Source: Mycobacterium vicinigordonae | GTDB lineage: Bacteria > Actinomycetota > Actinomycetes > Mycobacteriales > Mycobacteriaceae | Direction of reading: 5' to 3' | DNA length: 64,000 nucleotides | Assembly: GCF_013466425.1 (NCBI RefSeq) | Contig: NZ_CP059165.1 | Coordinates: 1-64,000, forward strand | Shown: positions 35,538 to 43,596 of the stretch, piece after piece | Numbering within the stretch: position 1 is the stretch's first letter | Layout of the letters: the number at the start of each line of letters is the position of its first letter | The notes under the pieces: generated by a model | Databases searched by the model: none | Told to the model about the DNA's origin: nothing | What the model saw: only the letters and a program-made list of their open reading frames with translations | Made by a program: the position numbers and the translations under genes

Positions 35538-36920
35538 TCAGCGCCCCGGTGGGCGCAGTACCTTCATCGCTACCCGCATGAATGGTTCGGGCACCCGATC
35601 CTTCAGCGACAGCGCGGTGTCGGCTGCGCGTGAACGCAACGGCGTCCCGCGGCCGAATATCCGGTTCAACGGACCCCCGCTCGGCTCGATGGTCACGTGC
35701 AATGGCGGGGTGTCGACGTTAGAACCCAGCGCGTTGGCGATCACCATCCGCTGGATTTCGCTGGTGCCTTCGAAGATGGTGTACAGCTTGGCATCCCGAT
35801 ACCACTTTTCCACCGGGTGATCGGTGATGTAGCCCCAGCCGCCCATCGTCTGAATGGCGCGCTCGGTGGCTTTGACCGCAACTTCGCTGGCGGCCATCTT
35901 CGACATCGAACCCTCACCCCGCTCGAACGGGACACCGCTGGCCGCCATCCAGGATGCCCGCCACGTCAAGAGACGGGCGGCATCGATCTGGGTTGCCAAT
36001 TCCGCCAGAGGAAAAGCGATGCCTTGGTTGTCGATGATGGGGCCGCCGAAGGCTTCCCGTTCGGTGGCGTAGGCAGTCGCGTATTCCAGCGCGGCGCGGG
36101 CGATCCCGATTGCCTGCGCCGCGACCATCGGTCGGGTCTGCTCGAAGGTACCCAGGGTGGCCGAGCCGGATTTCTTGCCGCCGGCGACCACTTCCCGCGC
36201 CTTGGCCAACTTGTGCTCCAGCTTGTCCTGGCCGCCCAGCAGGTTGCCGCCCGGAACCCGCACGTTGTTGAACTTCAATTCAGCGGTGTGTGAAGCGCGG
36301 CAACCCAACTTGTCGAGCTTGCGCACCAACTCCAACCCCGGTGTGCCGCCAGGCACCACGAACAGCGCCTGGCCGCGGTGGCCGAGTTCCTGGTCGACGA
36401 CGGCGTTGACGACGTGGACGTTGGCGATGCCGCCGTTGCCGATCCACATCTTGTGGCCGTCGATGATCCAGTCGTCGCCGTCGCGGCGGGCAGTGGTTCG
36501 CAGATTGCGCACGTCGCTGCCGCCTTCGGGTTCCGAGATCGCCAGCGCGGCGAGCTTGAGATCACCTGGCGTGCCGAAACATTCAGGGGCCCAATCCAAC
36601 ATCTGCTCCGGAGAGGCGGCCTGGCCGATCGCCGACAGCGCCAACGCAGGCATGACGATCGCCAGACCGATTCCCGCACAACCCCAGAACAGCTCCTCCA
36701 TGAACATCGGTAGCGAGATGCCGGTGGGATCGCCGATCAGATCCCGGTAGAACAACGGGCTGTAGAAGCCGCGCTGCGCCGCCTCCTCCAGCACGGGCCA
36801 GGGGAACTCCTGGCGCTGGTCGTACTCGAGGGCGACGGGCCGGATCACTTCTTCGGTGAATTCGTGTGTCCGCCGCGCCAAGTCGTGCTGGGCTGCCGTG
36901 GGGGTCAGGTCGAAGGTCAT
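35538..36920 (-). CDS. Acyl-CoA dehydrogenase
   Basis: A 460-residue flavoprotein acyl-CoA dehydrogenase. Motifs: LAALAISEPEGGSDVRNLRT, IDGHKMWIGNGGIANVHVVN, GCRASHTAELKFNNVRVPG, MGGWGYITDHPVEKWYRDAK and the catalytic-Glu motif IFEGTSEIQRMVIANAL, which is intact here. About 65 residues extend beyond the usual C terminus. ATG 36920 starts the family N terminus (MTFDLTPTAAQHDLARRTHE); the open frame to 37181 lacks homologous sequence. It appears to head an operon with the pirin and GNAT genes. The substrate is unknown. Confidence 0.92.
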   Translation of the reverse strand: MTFDLTPTAAQHDLARRTHEFTEEVIRPVALEYDQRQEFPWPVLEEAAQRGFYSPLFYRDLIGDPTGISLPMFMEELFWGCAGIGLAIVMPALALSAIGQAASPEQMLDWAPECFGTPGDLKLAALAISEPEGGSDVRNLRTTARRDGDDWIIDGHKMWIGNGGIANVHVVNAVVDQELGHRGQALFVVPGGTPGLELVRKLDKLGCRASHTAELKFNNVRVPGGNLLGGQDKLEHKLAKAREVVAGGKKSGSATLGTFEQTRPMVAAQAIGIARAALEYATAYATEREAFGGPIIDNQGIAFPLAELATQIDAARLLTWRASWMAASGVPFERGEGSMSKMAASEVAVKATERAIQTMGGWGYITDHPVEKWYRDAKLYTIFEGTSEIQRMVIANALGSNVDTPPLHVTIEPSGGPLNRIFGRGTPLRSRAADTALSLKDRVPEPFMRVAMKVLRPPGR

Positions 36921-37023
36921 GGGTACGCCTTTGCGGTCGCTGCCTCGGCCCGAGCGGGGCCACCAATGACCCCCGTATACCCGGCGCGCGGTCGCACAAT
37001 CCGCGTTGCCGGTCAGGCCTGGC

Positions 37024-37440
37024 TCAGGCTGCCGTGCGCGGACCCAGCCGGGCCTGCGGGAGATGCAACACCGCCGCGCTGACGGCCACGGTGCTGCTTT
37101 CGTGCCGGGCCAGCAGCGCGGTGTTCTCCGGCAGCTGCCGGGCATTGATCTCGCCGGCGGCGATGCGGCGCAATTCCTCATGGGCCCGCGCGAGTTGTTC
37201 GCGTTTTCGGTACTGGCCGCCTGGCAGCTTTACGCCGGCCCAAACCCCGTACTCCTCACGATGGGTGATCGCCCGCTGGGCGCACATGCGCTGCTGAGCC
37301 AGCGGGCACCGCCGCAGACATTGAATCCGTGCCTCGGTCGCCGACCGCTCGTAGGCGCGGGCCTTGGCGGCGCCGTCTCCGCCGTCGTCGTCGGGATAAC
37401 CGAACCAGAGTTCTGGGTTGGATGCGCAGGGGTTTGCCAT
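37024..37440 (-). CDS. whiB5: WhiB-family iron-sulfur regulator WhiB5
   Basis: A redox-sensing transcription factor carrying a 4Fe-4S cluster. The 138 residues match the 139 of M. tuberculosis WhiB5. Cysteines at 5, 41, 45 and 53 are the likely ligands, with spacing C-x3-C-x7-C; most WhiB proteins have C-x2-C-x5-C. A glycine-rich turn GVWAG (65-69) replaces the common G-V/I-W-G-G. A basic C-terminal region follows (LPGGQYRKREQLARAHEEL). WhiB5 affects type VII secretion gene expression and virulence in M. tuberculosis. It is divergent from the Rv0023-like regulator heading the partial ESX locus. Confidence 0.9.
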   Translation of the reverse strand: MANPCASNPELWFGYPDDDGGDGAAKARAYERSATEARIQCLRRCPLAQQRMCAQRAITHREEYGVWAGVKLPGGQYRKREQLARAHEELRRIAAGEINARQLPENTALLARHESSTVAVSAAVLHLPQARLGPRTAA

Positions 37441-37582
37441 GAGTCGATCTCCTTTCGAGCGAAACGTATGCGAAATCGTATACACACCCAGACACCACAG
37501 GCAAGAGAAACGTGACAAAAACGTATATCCGAAGGCGAGTCAGAGTCGCTGTGTAATATCCCGCGTATGGCCGGAGCCAGCC
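37441..37582. promoter_or_regulatory. whiB5 / Rv0023-like divergent promoter region
   Basis: A 142-bp spacer, AT-richer than average (CGAAACGTATGCGAAATCGTATACACACC and similar). The repeated CGTAT(G/A)C elements at about 37464-37483 and 37511-37516 (ACGTATATC) could be regulator sites. ATCGTATAC at 37475-37483 is close to a palindrome. No experimental support. Confidence 0.4.
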
Positions 37583-38380
37583 GTGAGCCGTGAGTCGGCC
37601 GGCGCGGCCATGCGTGCGCTGCGCGAGTCCCGTGACTGGTCGCTCGCGGACCTGGCGGCAGCCACCGGGGTGAGCATCATGGGGCTGAGCTACCTGGAGC
37701 GCGGCGCCCGAAAGCCGCATAAAAGCACAGTTCAGAAAGTTGAGAACGGTTTAGGCTTGCCCCCCGGCACCTACTCGCGATTGTTGGTCGCCGCCGATCC
37801 CAACGCTGAACTGGCGCGCTTGCTTGCGACGCAACCGCCCGAACTCGGTATCGCGCGGCGGCCGGGGCCGGTCGTCGTAGACAGGCACGACGACACCGAG
37901 GTGCTGGAGGGATACGCCGAGGCGCAGCTTGAGACGCTCAGGTCGGTCATCGATCGCCTACCAGCGAAGACATCAAACGAATATGAGACGTATATTCTGT
38001 CTGTGATCGCACAGTGTGTGAAGGCGGAGATGCTGGCCGCCAGCTCGTGGCGGGTCGCAGTGAACGCCAGCGTCGATTCGGCCGGACGCCTCATGGAGCA
38101 TCTGCAGGCCCTCGAAGCAACACGCAGCGCCCTGTTGCAGCGAATGCCAGCAAGTCTGAGTGCGCGCTTCGACCGGGCCTGTACGCGGTCGTCGCTGCCA
38201 GATGCGGTTATCGCCGCGTTACTCGGCGTCGGCGGGGACGAGGTTTGGGACATCCGCAACCGGGGCGTCATTCCTCCGGCGGCGATGCCGCGAGTGCGCG
38301 CATTCACCGAGGCGATGGAGCGCGCGCCCGGTTCCGAGCCCAGCCTCGAGTCCGCCGAAGAGTCGGGGGATGACCGGTGA
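37583..38380 (+). CDS. XRE-family transcriptional regulator, Rv0023-like
   Basis: A 265-residue regulator. The N-terminal Cro/CI helix-turn-helix has MRALRESRDWSLADLAAATG, SIMGLSYLERGARKPHKSTV and QKVENGLGLPPGTYSRLLVA. The rest is a helical domain with TSNEYETYILSVIAQCVKAE shared with Rv0023. GTG 37583 was chosen by match to Rv0023; the frame is open to 37418. Its stop overlaps the start of the next gene (GTGA), so it is translationally coupled to the NlpC/P60 gene and may control the whole locus. Confidence 0.9.
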   Translation: MSRESAGAAMRALRESRDWSLADLAAATGVSIMGLSYLERGARKPHKSTVQKVENGLGLPPGTYSRLLVAADPNAELARLLATQPPELGIARRPGPVVVDRHDDTEVLEGYAEAQLETLRSVIDRLPAKTSNEYETYILSVIAQCVKAEMLAASSWRVAVNASVDSAGRLMEHLQALEATRSALLQRMPASLSARFDRACTRSSLPDAVIAALLGVGGDEVWDIRNRGVIPPAAMPRVRAFTEAMERAPGSEPSLESAEESGDDR

Positions 38381-39183
38381 GCCGCCTCGAACTCGAGGCC
38401 CTGCGCCGCGCCCACGATCTTTTCGTTGGCGTGGGTGCGAATCCCGGTGTGGACGCGGGCACCGGGGTGTTTAGTGATGAGTCGAATACCGTTGTCGGAC
38501 AACATCATTATCAACGGACCGCAACCCGCGCCCGGACGGCCCTGACGTCGGCCGCGCAAACGGATGCAGCAGCAACCGCCGTGCTCGCCGGCGCCCATCG
38601 CGATCGCGCCGCCGCGCGCGAGGTCACCGGCGCCGTTCTCGGCGAGGCTCAGGCCGATGCCGCCACCACGCCGACGACACCGCTGGCGCAACGGGAAGCG
38701 ATGCGTCGCCGGGTGGCGCGGTTGCGTGCTCAACGCGCGCACGTCACGTCCGCCCGGAGTCGCTCGCGACGCCACGCTGCGGCGCTGCGCGCGCTGCGTT
38801 ATCGGATGACGCACCATCGCCGCGGACGGCGACTGCCACTGCCGAGCGGGCGGGCCGGGCTCGCGGTGCGCGCCGCGCTCTCGCGGCTGGGCCGGCCGTA
38901 TGTCTGGGGTGCGACCGGTCCCGATCAGTTCGATTGCTCTGGGCTGGTCCAATGGGCCTACGCGCAGGCCGGTGTGCACCTCGATCGCACCACGTACCAA
39001 CAGATCAACGACGGGGTCCCGGTGCCGCGATCGCAGGTGCGACCCGGTGACCTGGTGTTTCCGCACGCGGGCCACGTGCAGCTGGCGATCGGCAACAACC
39101 TGGTGGTCGAAGCGCCATATTCGGGCGCGTCCGTGCGGATCAGCCCGCTGGGCGGCAACGTGCAGATCCGGCGGCCACTGTGA
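38377..39183 (+). CDS. NlpC/P60 cell-wall hydrolase, Rv0024-like
   Basis: A probable peptidoglycan endopeptidase of 268 residues (Rv0024 is 281). The N-terminal half is helical and Arg/Ala-rich (REAMRRRVARLRAQRAHVT). The C-terminal NlpC/P60 domain begins about residue 165: YVWGATGPDQFDCSGLVQWA has catalytic Cys187, and HAGHVQLAIGN has catalytic His233. No signal peptide is evident, so export may depend on type VII secretion. Rv3896c, beside ESX-2, is a paralogue of Rv0024, which supports an ESX-2-like origin for this cluster. Confidence 0.9.
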   Translation: MSRLELEALRRAHDLFVGVGANPGVDAGTGVFSDESNTVVGQHHYQRTATRARTALTSAAQTDAAATAVLAGAHRDRAAAREVTGAVLGEAQADAATTPTTPLAQREAMRRRVARLRAQRAHVTSARSRSRRHAAALRALRYRMTHHRRGRRLPLPSGRAGLAVRAALSRLGRPYVWGATGPDQFDCSGLVQWAYAQAGVHLDRTTYQQINDGVPVPRSQVRPGDLVFPHAGHVQLAIGNNLVVEAPYSGASVRISPLGGNVQIRRPL

Positions 39184-39225
39184 GTCAACGCCCAGTCGAC
39201 TGGGCAGGATGAGAAGGTTAGAGCC

Positions 39226-39588
39226 ATGTCGGACCAAGCCGGGTCTTCGGTAGCGGCCATCCAGCAGCGCCAGGCGGCGCTGGCCAGAAAGCACAGTGCG
39301 ATCGCCGATGCCGACCGGACGTTGGCCGACGTCCTCACTAGCGCACACCAGGCGGTGCGAGATAGCGCCCGCCGGCTCGAGACGATTGCGGCGGAGATCG
39401 ACCGCGCGGTGCCGCAGCATGGCGGTTCGGGCGGCGATACGACGCTGGGTGCGCGCGAGTTCCAGCGTTTCCTGGTCGCAAAGCAGCGTGAGATCGCCGC
39501 CGTGGTGGCCAGCGCACGCGAGGTTAGCCGTACGAAAAGTGCTGTGCTGCAAGGCTTGCAAGACCAATACTCGATCCACACGGGGTGA
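39226..39588 (+). CDS. DUF4226 protein, Rv0025-like
   Basis: A 120-residue helical protein, the same length as Rv0025. It starts [20 protein letters not shown] and ends with a DUF4226-type segment: [20 protein letters not shown] then [14 protein letters not shown]. The same segment recurs in the next gene (RDFQRFLIGKLRDIRAVVAT). It is about 40 bp from both neighbours in one probable operon. Function is unknown; DUF4226 genes occur beside ESX loci. Confidence 0.85.
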   Translation: MSDQAGSSVAAIQQRQAALARKHSAIADADRTLADVLTSAHQAVRDSARRLETIAAEIDRAVPQHGGSGGDTTLGAREFQRFLVAKQREIAAVVASAREVSRTKSAVLQGLQDQYSIHTG

Positions 39589-39626
39589 ATTGCCGAGTTG
39601 GGCGGCCGTAGGTACTGTCCCGCGGC

Positions 39627-41066
39627 ATGGCGACCGATAGGGACGTCTTCGATGCGATGCAGCTCATCGCGGCACGCACCGGTGACCCGAGCGCATGGAA
39701 GGCCGGGTTGACCGGGCAAGAGGTGATCGACTTTCTGAGTCCCGCGACACCCGGCCAGGTACGTGACGCCCTGCTGGACCGGATCCGCCGGCAGCATCCC
39801 GATGTGTTCGACCAACCTGCCGCACCGCTACCGGACCGAGTGCCTGCACCGCCACGCTCACCCGCCCAGCCCGACCGCGCGGACGGCGACGCCGCCAACG
39901 CGATTGCCGAGGCAGAAGCCGCTCTGGCGCACCAGAATTCGGTGACTTCCCAGCTGGATCTGCAGGTCGTCTCGGCCATCCTGAACGCGCACCTGACGAC
40001 CACCGAAGGCAAGGATGCGCTGGCGTCGTTGCAGCGGGAGATCGAGATCGCCGTAGCCACCCGATCGGACCTGGATACCCCGGCCGGCGCGCGCGACTTC
40101 CAGCGGTTCCTGATCGGCAAGCTCAGGGACATCCGGGCCGTGGTCGCGACCGCCGGCCTCGACGACACCTCGAAATCTGCCCTCATGGCTGCTTGGACGT
40201 CGCTGTACAACGCGTCGAAGGAGGAACCCCCCCGCGATCGGGTGGACGCGGCGCCCGCGTACGCGGCTGGTGGTGGTGCCCAGCAGGCGACGCCGGCCGT
40301 CGCCGACATGGGATCAGACCCGCTGCTGGACTCGCTGCTCTTCGACGATCCGGCGGGAGCGCCGATGCAAGAACCTGCTGCTATGCCCGCGGCGACTTCC
40401 GGCGGCGGACTACCCGCGAGCGCGGCGGCGCCGGGCGCCGGCACGGGCTTGCCCAGCTGGGGCACACCGAGCGGTCTGTCGCTGCCCGGCCTGTCGGGCG
40501 GTGCCCCCGGACGCGATGACGGCGGGCTCGGAGACGGGCTCTTCGACGAGGAACCCGATCGGAGCGAGCGCAAGCCGGCCGATGAGGACTCCAACAAGGA
40601 CGATCCAGACCACCAAGACGATCCCCAGCCCCCGGCGGACCAGGGTCAGCCCGAAGCGACAGCGGGGCCGACGACGGTGACGCTCCCCACCGGCGAGACG
40701 GTGACTGCCGCCAGCCCGCAGCTGGCGGCAGCGATCAAGGCTGCCGCGAGCGGAACACCGATCCCCGACGCGTTCCAGCAGCAGGGAATCACCATCCCGC
40801 AACCCGGTACCGCGGTCGCCCACCCCGTGGACCTATCCCAGCTCACGCCAGGTGACATCGGCATCTTCACCGATCGGCACGCCCTCGCCTTGGGCCGCAG
40901 CAAGGCACTGCTCGACGGCCAAATTCAGCAGATCGCGACCGTGACCGGACCCAGCTTTCTAGGCTGGGAGCACCCGCCGGCGCCGGCCTCTCCCGCACCG
41001 GAGACCGCGCCGCCCGCCGGCGAGGCGCCGACGCCTACCCGGCCGTCTGCGACGTTGACCAGCTAG
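39627..41066 (+). CDS. DUF4226 protein with Pro/Ala/Asp-rich centre, Rv0026-like
   Basis: A 479-residue protein (Rv0026 is 448). The N-terminal region contains VFDAMQLIAARTGDPSAWKA. A DUF4226 unit at about 90-195 includes LDLQVVSAILNAHLTTTEGK and RDFQRFLIGKLRDIRAVVAT. A long low-complexity acidic region (about 225-355) follows. The C-terminal part has LSQLTPGDIGIFTDRHALAL. No signal peptide or membrane helix is seen. It lies in the operon between the Rv0025- and Rv0027-like genes. Role unknown; association with a secretion locus suggests a secreted or chaperone-like partner. Confidence 0.85.
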   Translation: MATDRDVFDAMQLIAARTGDPSAWKAGLTGQEVIDFLSPATPGQVRDALLDRIRRQHPDVFDQPAAPLPDRVPAPPRSPAQPDRADGDAANAIAEAEAALAHQNSVTSQLDLQVVSAILNAHLTTTEGKDALASLQREIEIAVATRSDLDTPAGARDFQRFLIGKLRDIRAVVATAGLDDTSKSALMAAWTSLYNASKEEPPRDRVDAAPAYAAGGGAQQATPAVADMGSDPLLDSLLFDDPAGAPMQEPAAMPAATSGGGLPASAAAPGAGTGLPSWGTPSGLSLPGLSGGAPGRDDGGLGDGLFDEEPDRSERKPADEDSNKDDPDHQDDPQPPADQGQPEATAGPTTVTLPTGETVTAASPQLAAAIKAAASGTPIPDAFQQQGITIPQPGTAVAHPVDLSQLTPGDIGIFTDRHALALGRSKALLDGQIQQIATVTGPSFLGWEHPPAPASPAPETAPPAGEAPTPTRPSATLTS

Positions 41067-41123
41067 CCATAGAAAAACAGAACTCGCCGGCCACCGGACC
41101 GGCGAGCAGCAGAGGAGGAGCAG

Positions 41124-41441
41124 ATGGCCGATCGGATCCATGTGGTGCCCGCGCACCTGCGGGACGCAGCTGCCCGTCACCAACAGACCTCCGACCACTT
41201 GCGGACCATCCCGTCCTCGCACGCCGCCATCCAGGACAGCCTGGACTCGCTCGGCCCGATCTTCGGCGAGCTTCGCGAAGCCGGACGCGAACTGCTCGAA
41301 TTCAGGCGGCGCTGCTACGAACAGCAGGCTGACGACCACGCCGAAATCGCCCAGAACCTCGAGATTTCCGCCGCGACCTGGGAGCGGCACGAACAGGAGG
41401 CGGCGGGAATGCTCGGCGGAATCGTCGACGGCGACCGATGA
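41124..41441 (+). CDS. WXG100-like ESX secretion-associated protein, Rv0027-like (DUF2580)
   Basis: A 105-residue helical-hairpin protein, the same length as Rv0027. MADRIHVVPAHLRDAAARHQ and the later helix EFRRRCYEQQADDHAEIAQN resemble the DUF2580 (EspC-like) group, small partners or substrates of type VII systems. A canonical WxG is not present; a Trp occurs late in ATWERHEQEA. ATG 41124 has a GAGGAGG ribosome site. The Rv0028-like gene begins 10 bp downstream. Confidence 0.85.
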   Translation: MADRIHVVPAHLRDAAARHQQTSDHLRTIPSSHAAIQDSLDSLGPIFGELREAGRELLEFRRRCYEQQADDHAEIAQNLEISAATWERHEQEAAGMLGGIVDGDR

Positions 41442-41451
41442 CGGGTCGCGC

Positions 41452-41763
41452 ATGACAGACGCCAATCCCGCCTTCGACACCGTGCACCCCAGTGGGCACA
41501 TCCTGGTTCGATCCTGCCGCGGCGGATACCTGCACAGCGTCGCGCTGAGCGAGGCGGCCATGGAAACCGACGCCCAGACGCTGGCCGAAGGAATCCTGCT
41601 GACCGCCGACGTTTCGTGCCTGAAGGCGTTGCTGGAAGTGCGCGACGAGATCCTCGCCGCCGGGCACACGCCGTCGGCCGAGGTGCCCTCAGCCGACCAT
41701 CTCGACGCCGCGATCGAGAAGCTGCTGACACATCAGCTGCGCAGACGCCCGACGGCGAGCTAG
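41452..41763 (+). CDS. DUF2694-like protein, Rv0028-like
   Basis: A 103-residue protein (Rv0028 is 101). It contains FDTVHPSGHILVRSCRGGYL and HSVALSEAAMETDAQTLAEG followed by a helical C terminus. Similar small proteins are encoded beside other ESX clusters. ATG 41452 lies 10 bp after the previous stop. The stop codon overlaps the stop of a small minus-strand ORF. Function unknown. Confidence 0.82.
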   Translation: MTDANPAFDTVHPSGHILVRSCRGGYLHSVALSEAAMETDAQTLAEGILLTADVSCLKALLEVRDEILAAGHTPSAEVPSADHLDAAIEKLLTHQLRRRPTAS

Positions 41764-41936
41764 AGCAACCAGATCCGCGCGCTGTCGGGATCCGGCGCGA
41801 TATCGACCGGCGGCTCGATCGGGTTGTTGCCGAACAACTCTCGTGCGCGACCGAGTAACGCCCGCACCTCGTCGAGCTGCTGCTGCAACGCAGAATCGGC
41901 CATGAAGGTACGGTACTTCGGCCACCTCGCCGGCAC
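41760..41936 (-). CDS. Small antisense-oriented ORF, hypothetical protein
   Basis: A 58-codon minus-strand frame from GTG 41936 (MPARWPKYRTFMADSALQQQ) with an internal ATG at 41903, then LDEVRALLGRARELFGNNP and a C-terminal PDPDSARIWLL. Third codon positions are strongly G/C and the middle forms a clear amphipathic helix, as expected of a real gene. No strong ribosome site is visible. It is convergent with the Rv0028-like gene and divergent from the Rv0029-like gene, the only opposite-strand gene inside the locus. I do not recognise the family. Confidence 0.45.
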   Translation of the reverse strand: MPARWPKYRTFMADSALQQQLDEVRALLGRARELFGNNPIEPPVDIAPDPDSARIWLL

Positions 41937-41994
41937 AATTCACCGTGTGCATCCGGGGCAACGAACACTCCGCAGCTACCGCTAGGCTTAGCCG

Positions 41995-43203
41995 GTGGGG
42001 ATCTTCGGTCGGGTGACGGCACGCCAGCGCCTGCGCCGGGCAACCGCGGAATCCCTCACGGTACCCACCTTCAGCGGCCCGCCGGATTGCACCCCCTGGG
42101 TGATCGGTGAGTTGTGGCCCGCCGAGCTGTCACGCACCTCACCCGAAACTGCATCGCTCGCAACGTATCTCAAGGCCGACCTGCAACGGATCGCCGACAC
42201 CGCCAATGTCGACCTCAGATCAATGGGCCACGCGGGAATGACATTCGCGGAGCGGCGCGCCGCCGAGGCCCGATTGATCGGCGAAGCTCGAGCACTGGCG
42301 CAGCGACGAGTCGAGTCGACCTTGCGTCAACTGCGCGGCGTTAGCGGCCACGCGTTCACTGACCGCCAACCGTCGGGCGAGGCCGGCCACACGGATATCG
42401 ACAAGACCCAGGTGATCCCCGCCGTCCGCGACGAGCCAGCCGATGAGATTGACACCGCCAGCACCCGGGTGTTGCCCTCCGTGCGGGACCGGCCGGTGCC
42501 CTCAGCTCCGGCGCAACCGGAGGCGCCGCCCCAAGCGCCCGAAAGTGCCGAAGCCGACCGGGTCACAGACCACGAGCACAGGTTGCACGCTCTGCTGGCG
42601 TACGTGGCCCGGCAGGAGCCACGGCTGGGGTGGGCGGTCGGCGAGCGTGCGGACGGGACGACTGTCCTGGTCACTGACCTCGCACATGGTTGGATCCCCC
42701 CGGGGATCGCCGTCCCCGAGGGCGTGCGACTGTTGGAGCCCGACCGCCGGACCGGACGTGCGGCGGAGTTGCTGGGGACGACGACACGGGCGCTGACCTA
42801 CGCTCCAGGCGATCCGTCCAAGCTCTCGTCCGACGTGCCGGCAACTCCAGAGTCGCTGCAACCATTCCAGCTGCCGCCCGTCGATGACCTGGGCTGGGAG
42901 CTCGGCGCAGCGACGCATTGGCGGGATGGGCTGCCACGGCTGGTGAACACGCTGGCCAAGGCGGCCGCTGCTGGTACCGATCTCGTCGACCAGGAAGTGG
43001 ATTTGCTGCGCGTGCACCTGGATACCGCCCGCTACCAGCTGCTGGCCCACTATCCCGAGCCCGATCCGGCCCAGCTTCTCAATTGCATGCTGTTGGCCGC
43101 CACCGAGCGAAGCGTTGCCGGTGACACCATTTCGGCGAACTACCACTTCGCCTGGTTCCGGAAATTGACCGGACCGAAGTCCGGTGAGCAGGCCGAACGT
43201 TGA
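41995..43203 (+). CDS. ESX-locus conserved protein, Rv0029/Rv3899c-like
   Basis: A 402-residue protein (Rv0029 is 365). The N-terminal domain MGIFGRVTARQRLRRATAES with FSGPPDCTPWVIGELWPAEL is followed by a Pro-rich linker (about 140-185) and a C-terminal domain with WAVGERADGTTVLVTDLAHG, WIPPGIAVPEGVRLL and RYQLLAHYPEPDPAQLLNCM. The same architecture occurs in Rv3899c beside ESX-2. Function is unknown. GTG 41995 is the start of the conserved N terminus. Confidence 0.85.
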   Translation: MGIFGRVTARQRLRRATAESLTVPTFSGPPDCTPWVIGELWPAELSRTSPETASLATYLKADLQRIADTANVDLRSMGHAGMTFAERRAAEARLIGEARALAQRRVESTLRQLRGVSGHAFTDRQPSGEAGHTDIDKTQVIPAVRDEPADEIDTASTRVLPSVRDRPVPSAPAQPEAPPQAPESAEADRVTDHEHRLHALLAYVARQEPRLGWAVGERADGTTVLVTDLAHGWIPPGIAVPEGVRLLEPDRRTGRAAELLGTTTRALTYAPGDPSKLSSDVPATPESLQPFQLPPVDDLGWELGAATHWRDGLPRLVNTLAKAAAAGTDLVDQEVDLLRVHLDTARYQLLAHYPEPDPAQLLNCMLLAATERSVAGDTISANYHFAWFRKLTGPKSGEQAER

Positions 43204-43239
43204 ATTGACGCTGGTCGGGGCCATCGACATACTGTCCTG

Positions 43240-43575
43240 GTGTCGGGGTCGGGTCGTCGCGGCGAACTCAGCAACCGCAGCGCCGCCGACGACGAGGCCC
43301 TCGTCGAATCGGTTCTTCGTGAACTGAGCGAAGCAGCCGACAGGTGGGAGGCACTCGTCGCGCAGGCCGAGACCGTCACCTACAGCGTGGACCTGGGGGA
43401 TGTCTTCGCTGTCGCGAATGCCGACGGTCGGTTGCTCGAGTTGACGTTGCATCCGGACGTGATGGACGGCTATGCCCACAGCGAGCTGGCCGACAGACTC
43501 AACCTCGCGATCGCAGCGTTGCGCGACGAGGCCGAAGCCGACAACCAGGCACGGTACGGCGGCCAGCTGCAGTGA
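43240..43575 (+). CDS. YbaB/EbfC-like small protein, Rv0030-like
   Basis: An 111-residue protein (Rv0030 is 109). The core VTYSVDLGDVFAVANADGRL and LELTLHPDVMDGYAHSELAD, then RLNLAIAALRDEAEADN resembles the YbaB/EbfC fold also found in EspL-type proteins of ESX loci. EbfC proteins bind DNA; ESX-associated versions act as accessory factors. GTG 43240 is 36 bp after the previous gene, and eccB begins 21 bp downstream. Confidence 0.78.
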   Translation: MSGSGRRGELSNRSAADDEALVESVLRELSEAADRWEALVAQAETVTYSVDLGDVFAVANADGRLLELTLHPDVMDGYAHSELADRLNLAIAALRDEAEADNQARYGGQLQ

Positions 43576-43596
43576 TGCCCCGAAGGAGAACGATCA

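Noticed and set aside
37441..37582. Longer N termini for WhiB5 and the Rv0023-like regulator
   Set aside because: Both frames are open through the spacer, but the two would overlap each other on opposite strands, and homologues start at 37440 and 37583.
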